Of a DNA stretch of 64,000 bases, positions 58,305-64,000 are shown one piece after another. The number at the start of each line of letters is the position of its first letter. The first letter of the stretch is position 1. The DNA lies in NCBI RefSeq assembly GCF_009363535.1, contig NZ_CP045369.1:2057001-2121000 (forward strand). Reading direction: 5' to 3'. The stretch is from Microbulbifer sp. THAF38 (lineage in GTDB: Bacteria; Pseudomonadota; Gammaproteobacteria; Pseudomonadales; Cellvibrionaceae). The position numbers and the translations under genes were made by a program. The notes below the pieces were generated by a model. The model saw only the letters and a program-made list of their open reading frames with translations. It was not told the origin of the DNA and ran no database searches.

Positions 58305-59640
58305 TCTGTTTCAAACTCCGCCGACGCACCAACCACTGGCCGCGAGAATGCGGCCCGATTCCCTGGCCTACTATGTGGGCCAATCACATTTATTGGGCAA
58401 GGGAAAACCTCTGCGGGAAGCGGTTGAGCGTGGCCAGTTGCACTCGATGATTTTGTGGGGGCCACCGGGCGTCGGCAAGACCACATTTGCCCGACTGTTA
58501 GCGGCAGAGTGTGATGCGCACTTCGCCACTCTGTCTGCAGTGTTGGCGGGAGTGAAGGATATTCGGCAGGCAGTTGCTGAAGCCGAACAACGGCGAATGC
58601 AGTCAGGCCGTAACACCATTCTTTTTGTCGACGAAGTACACCGTTTCAATAAAGCGCAGCAGGATGCTTTTCTTCCCTATGTGGAAGAGGGCACCGTGAC
58701 TTTTGTTGGTGCCACTACTGAAAACCCGGCCTTTGAGTTGAACAATGCGCTCCTATCCCGCTGTCGGGTTTATCTACTGCGCAGTATTCCCGAAGAAGAC
58801 TTGCTCGGGCTGCTGCAGTATGCGCTGCAGGCGGATGATCAACTGCGCGAGCGAAGTGTCCATGTGCCAGAAAATGTTTTGGGCAAGATTGCCCGCGCGG
58901 CCGATGGGGATGCACGCAGCGCCTTAAACTTGCTCGAAGTCGCCTGCGACCTGGCCAGGGAAGAGGGCGGTAGGCTTGTGGTCGATGAAGACGTACTCAG
59001 CGAAGTGCTCAGCGCCGATGTGCGCCGATTCGACAAGGGCGGTGATTATTTTTACGACCAGATTTCTGCCATGCATAAATCTGTGCGGGGCTCAGATCCC
59101 GATGCAGCACTCTACTGGTTTGTGCGCATGCTCGATGGCGGCTGCGATCCTTTGTATGTTGCCCGCCGGGTGGTGCGTATGGCCAGTGAAGATATTGGTA
59201 ATGCCGATCCACGCGCGCTGCAGTTGGCTCTGAATGCCCGGGATGTCCAGGAGCGTCTCGGTAGCCCGGAGGGGGAGCTGGCTATTGCGCAGGCAATTAC
59301 TTATCTTGCAGTCGCAGCGAAAAGTAACGCGGTTTACAGTGCTTATAAACGCGCAGTGGCCGATGTACGCCGGGAACCCAGTTACGAAGTGCCCGTTCAT
59401 TTACGCAATGCCCCCACTAAGTTGGCGAAGAGTCTGTCTCACGGTGCCGAGTACCGCTATGCCCACGACGAGCCCGATGCTTTCGCGGCGGGAGAGAACT
59501 ACTTCCCCGAAGAGGTTGCAGACAGGCAGTATTACCAGCCTGTACCCCGTGGGCTGGAGCTAAAGATTTCTGAAAAGTTGCAGGTGCTGCGACGTCTTAA
59601 CAGTGAAAGTGCTGAGCAGCGCTATAAAAACAAACCTTAG
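58297..59640 (+). CDS. rarA: Replication-associated recombination protein A (MgsA/RarA)
   Basis: 447 residues of the AAA+ clamp-loader-like family: Walker A LWGPPGVGKTTFARLLA, Walker B TILFVDEVHRFNK, sensor GATTENPAFELN, and the RarA C-terminal tetramerisation domain. It acts at stalled replication forks and gaps. It overlaps lolA by 8 bases and precedes crcB by 44. Confidence 0.96.
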   Translation: MSDLFQTPPTHQPLAARMRPDSLAYYVGQSHLLGKGKPLREAVERGQLHSMILWGPPGVGKTTFARLLAAECDAHFATLSAVLAGVKDIRQAVAEAEQRRMQSGRNTILFVDEVHRFNKAQQDAFLPYVEEGTVTFVGATTENPAFELNNALLSRCRVYLLRSIPEEDLLGLLQYALQADDQLRERSVHVPENVLGKIARAADGDARSALNLLEVACDLAREEGGRLVVDEDVLSEVLSADVRRFDKGGDYFYDQISAMHKSVRGSDPDAALYWFVRMLDGGCDPLYVARRVVRMASEDIGNADPRALQLALNARDVQERLGSPEGELAIAQAITYLAVAAKSNAVYSAYKRAVADVRREPSYEVPVHLRNAPTKLAKSLSHGAEYRYAHDEPDAFAAGENYFPEEVADRQYYQPVPRGLELKISEKLQVLRRLNSESAEQRYKNKP

Positions 59641-59684
59641 CGCTAGCTATTAGAGAAAGACGAAAGGATTAGAAGGAAAAATCT

Positions 59685-60059
59685 ATGCAGTGGCTCGCCA
59701 TCGCCATAGGTGGTGCCTTGGGGGCAATGCTTCGCCACCAGATTACTGTCTGGACCTACCCGGTATTCAACGGGAAATTCCCACTCGGCACATTAATCGT
59801 GAATGTGCTTGGATCATTCCTTATCGGTATTGCCTACATATTGATCACTCACAGGGCAATGCTTGGGGAGGAGTGGCGCCTGTTGATCATGACAGGAATG
59901 TTCGGTGCACTGACTACCTTTTCCACTTTCTCCCTAGAGAGCCTGATACTGTGGCACAATGGCCAGCCTTTGATGGCTCTAGGCTATATCGTCGGCAGTC
60001 TCATTTGCTGCCTGGCGGCCACAGGAGCCGCAGTCGCCTTGGCGACGCGTTATTTTTAA
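59685..60059 (+). CDS. crcB: Fluoride ion channel CrcB/Fluc
   Basis: 124 residues, four membrane segments. Conserved GGALGAMLRHQI, FPLGTLIVNVLGSFLIGIA and GMFGALTTFSTFSLES place the pore residues. It forms dual-topology dimers that export fluoride. It lies between rarA and serS, an insertion compared with E. coli. The 44-base upstream gap is too short for a fluoride riboswitch, so it is read with rarA. Confidence 0.95.
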   Translation: MQWLAIAIGGALGAMLRHQITVWTYPVFNGKFPLGTLIVNVLGSFLIGIAYILITHRAMLGEEWRLLIMTGMFGALTTFSTFSLESLILWHNGQPLMALGYIVGSLICCLAATGAAVALATRYF

Positions 60060-60075
60060 CCAATATTTACTTTAA

Positions 60076-61398
<1,323 letters not shown>

Positions 61399-61410
61399 AT
61401 GCGGTGATTT

Positions 61411-61441
61411 AAAAGGGCGAACATTGTGTTCGCCCTTTTTT
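61411..61441 (+). terminator. Intrinsic terminator of serS
   Basis: AAAAGGGCGAACA (61411-61423), loop TTG, TGTTCGCCCTTTT (61427-61439) and more T. A perfect 13-bp stem 12 bases after the stop. Confidence 0.92.
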
Positions 61442-61489
61442 CTTTGCTGAGTAGAATACTGCTCATCGGCTTGTTTGATGGATTAATCC

Positions 61490-62875
61490 GTGCGTTATCT
61501 CCCGCTTGCATTCGATATAAAAGATCGCCCCAGCCTGATCGTTGGAGGTGGCTCCATAGCCACACGTAAGGCTCGTCTGTTGCACAAGGCGGGGGCTCAA
61601 ATATGGGTGGTATCCCCGAATATCACTGAAGAGTTACAACAGATAGTGGTTGATTCCAAAGGACAGTGGTATCGGGAAATCTATTCTGCTGAGTATTTGG
61701 ATCTGGCCGAGTTGGTCATCGCTGCCACAAATATTCCTGAGGTCAATGGCTGTGTATCCAGGGATGCGCAGAAGCGCCGCTTGCCAGTGAATGCTGTAGA
61801 TGCTCCGGAACTTTGTACTTTTACCTTTCCGGCGATTGTTGAACGCGGCGATCTCTCTATCGGAATCAGTAGTGGTGGGGCAGCTCCAGTTCTGGCCCGC
61901 CGTATTCGAGCCCAGCTGGAGGCACTACTTTCGCCGGGGATTGCATCACTGGTGGATTTTGCCTCACGAATGCGTTCTCACGTAAAAGATGCACTACCGG
62001 AAGCCCGTCGTAAGAATTTCTGGGAGTGGGTCTTTGCCGGTCCTGTTGCCCGCCGGGTGGAGGCGGGTCAGCTGACGGATGCAGAGAAGGAATTTTTGAG
62101 CGCTTTGCAAGATTGGCAGGGGAGTCCCAATCCGCCAGGGGAGGTCTATCTGGTTGGCGGTGGGCCGGGAGATCCAGACTTATTGACCTTTCGTGCGCTG
62201 CGCTTAATGCAGCAAGCTGACGTAGTGCTCTACGACCGACTGGTTTCCCCTGAGGTTTTGGATCTGGTGCGCAGAGATGCCGAACGTATTTATGTCGGTA
62301 AAAGAAAGGCGTTTCATGCCGTACCGCAAGACGACATCAATCAGCTATTGGTCGATTTGGCTAAGCAGGGTAAGAAAGTACTGCGTTTGAAAGGTGGTGA
62401 CCCCTTTATTTTTGGACGCGGAGGAGAGGAAATCGACAAGCTGGCTGATGCTTCGATACCTTTTCAGGTGGTACCGGGAATAACTGCTGCGGCTGGATGT
62501 GCCAGTTATGCGGGTATTCCATTGACCCATCGAGATCATGCACAATCCGTGCGATTTATTACCGGTCACCTCAAGGAGGGAAGTCTCGACCTGCCATGGA
62601 AAGAACTGGCCTCTGGCAGCCAGACATTGGTTTTTTACATGGGATTAACGGGACTGGAAAAAATTTGTGCAGAGCTTGTTCATCATGGTCTGCCGGTAAG
62701 CACTCCTGCGGCGCTAATTGAAAAGGGCACTACCCAGGCACAAAGAGTGATCGTCGGTGACCTGAGTACATTACCCACACTGGCACATGAAAAAGCCGTA
62801 CGGGCGCCTACGCTCACCATTATCGGCGGTGTCGTCAGCTTGCATGAAAAACTGAGCTGGTATCAGCCAGGCTAG
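61490..62875 (+). CDS. cysG: Trifunctional sirohaem synthase
   Basis: 461 residues (E. coli 457), starting at a GTG. The N-terminal precorrin-2 dehydrogenase/ferrochelatase half has the NAD site [16 protein letters not shown]. The C-terminal methyltransferase half has [20 protein letters not shown] and [16 protein letters not shown]. Together they turn uroporphyrinogen III into sirohaem for sulfite and nitrite reductases, in line with cysB in this window. No ribosome site is obvious before the GTG. Confidence 0.96.
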   Translation: MRYLPLAFDIKDRPSLIVGGGSIATRKARLLHKAGAQIWVVSPNITEELQQIVVDSKGQWYREIYSAEYLDLAELVIAATNIPEVNGCVSRDAQKRRLPVNAVDAPELCTFTFPAIVERGDLSIGISSGGAAPVLARRIRAQLEALLSPGIASLVDFASRMRSHVKDALPEARRKNFWEWVFAGPVARRVEAGQLTDAEKEFLSALQDWQGSPNPPGEVYLVGGGPGDPDLLTFRALRLMQQADVVLYDRLVSPEVLDLVRRDAERIYVGKRKAFHAVPQDDINQLLVDLAKQGKKVLRLKGGDPFIFGRGGEEIDKLADASIPFQVVPGITAAAGCASYAGIPLTHRDHAQSVRFITGHLKEGSLDLPWKELASGSQTLVFYMGLTGLEKICAELVHHGLPVSTPAALIEKGTTQAQRVIVGDLSTLPTLAHEKAVRAPTLTIIGGVVSLHEKLSWYQPG

Positions 62876-62975
62876 TGCCTACAGTTTCAAATCGGCCAAT
62901 GACTTCTTGCGTCGGCACTGAATCTACCCTGACAGAAACTATACTGAAAAGGTCTTTCCGTCAGGTGTGAGTGCC

Positions 62976-63239
62976 ATGCTGCTGGCGATGATTCGCTTTT
63001 ATTGCACCAATTTTGTGCGATTCTTTCTCCCACAACAGCCAGAGCTTCCGCAGTTTGGCCCGCTGGATTGTGATACCCGCCGCTACAGCTATGAATATCG
63101 GCAAAAGAAGGATCTGGTGCGCTGGTTGTGGACCGGGGTTTCCCTGATCATGTTGTGCTTTCCGGTTTTACCATTAGTGCTTGGTCTAACCTTTTTTACC
63201 GCTTTTTTATCCTTCGCAATTTTGGATGAGACCACCTGA
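62976..63239 (+). CDS. Small membrane protein of unknown function
   Basis: 87 residues from ATG 62976, preceded by AGGTG at 8 bases; a GTG at 62967 would add 3. A basic, tyrosine-rich middle (CDTRRYSYEYRQKKDLVRW) is followed by a long hydrophobic stretch (about 50-80) that could form one or two membrane helices. I do not recognise the family. It stands alone between cysG and the convergent acylase gene. Confidence 0.6.
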   Translation: MLLAMIRFYCTNFVRFFLPQQPELPQFGPLDCDTRRYSYEYRQKKDLVRWLWTGVSLIMLCFPVLPLVLGLTFFTAFLSFAILDETT

Positions 63240-63281
63240 TTTTTTCTATTGTTAATCCAGCAACTCTGCCTATGCGCTAAA

Positions 63282-63301
63282 GCGGCACGAGTTTGTGCCG
63301 C
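63282..63301. terminator. Hairpin between convergent small membrane protein and acylase genes
   Basis: GCGGCAC (63282-63288), loop GAGTTT, GTGCCGC (63295-63301). On the minus strand it is followed by TTTAGC, so it may end the acylase transcript. Confidence 0.5.
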
Positions 63302-63363
63302 AGTGTGAGTTGGAAAGGTACTGGCCGTTAAGGCATCCAAGCCAGAGTTTCTAGGCTGGGCAT

Positions 63364-63393
63364 TTTTCGTTATTGCAGTTTTCGTTATTGCAG
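63364..63393. repeat. 15-bp perfect tandem duplication over the acylase stop
   Basis: TTTTCGTTATTGCAG occurs twice in a row (63364-63378 and 63379-63393). The second copy contains the last two codons and stop of the acylase gene, so the gene end is duplicated just downstream. Confidence 0.85.
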
Positions 63394-64000
63394 TTTGAGC
63401 AGGTAGCGGCTTTCTCCCTCTTTTAAAGGGGAGGGATTTCCTTCTACCCAGTCGGCATGGCCTTTACCAAAAAATGGGGAAAGCGGGTGGCTGCTTTGCC
63501 CTGTCGCCATATGGAAAATACCGTGCTCCTCCCGCCCAGGTGAGACAACCATTCGTTCTGAGGCACCGTGAGTTGGGGATTGAAAGCGGGGCATATGGGT
63601 ATCCCCTGCCAGTTGGTCCTCGGGCATTGCGGTAAACCAATCTATGGCTGATATGGCTCTCGCTAGTGGGTGCCGGATAGAAGCCGTGTTTTGTTCGCCC
63701 CAGGTTTGTTGTAACAGGGGGAGTCCGTCTGCCGACATTTTCTCCAGAACTTGATCAAGTGCGGCTAATTTAAGTGCTGTCCAGGATTCAAAATCGGGGT
63801 TGAGCAGGTGTTGAGGTTCTTCTTGTGTGAGAGTCCAGATCGGGTATTCGAATTGACGCTTTAATTGACCGAAAGAAAAGTTGGGCTGGGATTTGCGCAT
63901 AAAAGTAAGAATAGGGGCGGTGCACAACTCCATAAACTTAAGGCGGTAATTGCGAACAATACGGTACCCAACCGAGTCGGGGCTGGCGCGTCCTCCCCAG
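63385..64000 (-). CDS. Penicillin acylase family (S45) protein, C-terminal part, 5' end cut by window edge
   Basis: The frame stays open from the right edge to a TAA at 63385 (204 visible residues), so the first ATG seen (63933) is internal. Segments WGGRASPDSVGYRIVRNYR and SERMVVSPGREEHGIFH with GQSSHPLSPFFGKGHADW are typical of the end of the beta chain of penicillin/acyl-homoserine-lactone acylases, periplasmic Ntn hydrolases. The catalytic serine and signal are outside the window. Substrate could be acyl-homoserine lactones or other amides. Confidence 0.88.
   Translation of the reverse strand, partial: WGGRASPDSVGYRIVRNYRLKFMELCTAPILTFMRKSQPNFSFGQLKRQFEYPIWTLTQEEPQHLLNPDFESWTALKLAALDQVLEKMSADGLPLLQQTWGEQNTASIRHPLARAISAIDWFTAMPEDQLAGDTHMPRFQSPTHGASERMVVSPGREEHGIFHMATGQSSHPLSPFFGKGHADWVEGNPSPLKEGESRYLLKLQ

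Noticed and set aside
59641..59684. Fluoride riboswitch before crcB
   Set aside because: Only 44 bases separate rarA and crcB, with none of the conserved pseudoknot sequence of the crcB motif.
63385..63933. Treating the right-edge frame as a complete 182-residue gene
   Set aside because: The frame continues upstream to the window edge with acylase-like residues, so the ATG at 63933 is internal.

Overview
The window looks like chromosomal DNA of a heterotrophic gammaproteobacterium, most likely a marine one related to Pseudomonas or Cellvibrionales (Microbulbifer-like). This is an inference from protein similarity and gene order; there is no rRNA gene in the window to settle it. The block from purB to cysG (about 42-63 kb) follows the order known from Pseudomonas aeruginosa and partly from E. 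coli: purB-hflD-mnmA, rluE, icd, cspD, clpS-clpA, infA, bpt-aat, trxB, ftsK-lolA-rarA-(crcB)-serS-cysG.

Layout. 0-7 kb: a secreted M4 metalloprotease running off the left edge, a divergent gamma-glutamyl-polyamine pair (puuA-like and puuB-like), a TetR regulator and a cytosolic 5'-nucleotidase. 7-16.5 kb: cysB, a small CxxC protein, pabB, the divergent ppsR/ppsA pair, an L,D-transpeptidase, rraA and a secreted di-haem oxidoreductase. 16.9-30 kb: an acetyl-CoA block made of acyl-CoA dehydrogenase, acetyl-CoA hydrolase/transferase, ackA-pta, aceA, a LysR regulator and glcB. Fatty acids and acetate enter acetyl-CoA, the glyoxylate shunt (aceA, glcB) conserves carbon, and ppsA drives gluconeogenesis; icd at 46 kb is the competing branch.

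30-39 kb is an accessory, visibly AT-richer region. It holds a four-gene tripartite efflux cassette (FUSC, DUF1656, HlyD, NodT), an arylamine N-acetyltransferase translationally coupled to a flavodoxin-like protein behind a textbook MerR-family promoter, and an MFS transporter overlapping an 8-oxoguanine-deaminase-like amidohydrolase. The amidohydrolase has a structured leader. The theme suggests handling of aromatic or oxidised nitrogen compounds.

40-64 kb returns to core genes: ribosomal oxygenase, purine synthesis, tRNA and rRNA modification, N-degron proteolysis (clpS, clpA, bpt, aat), thioredoxin reductase, chromosome segregation, lipoprotein sorting, seryl-tRNA synthetase and sirohaem synthesis. 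A penicillin-acylase-family gene is cut by the right edge. I found no tRNA, rRNA, CRISPR array, insertion sequence or complete prophage. The best candidates for something new are regulatory: the MerR promoter at 35.67 kb, the aceA-lysR-glcB arrangement with matching dyads, the leader hairpin at 40.07 kb and the in-frame leader peptide before puuB.
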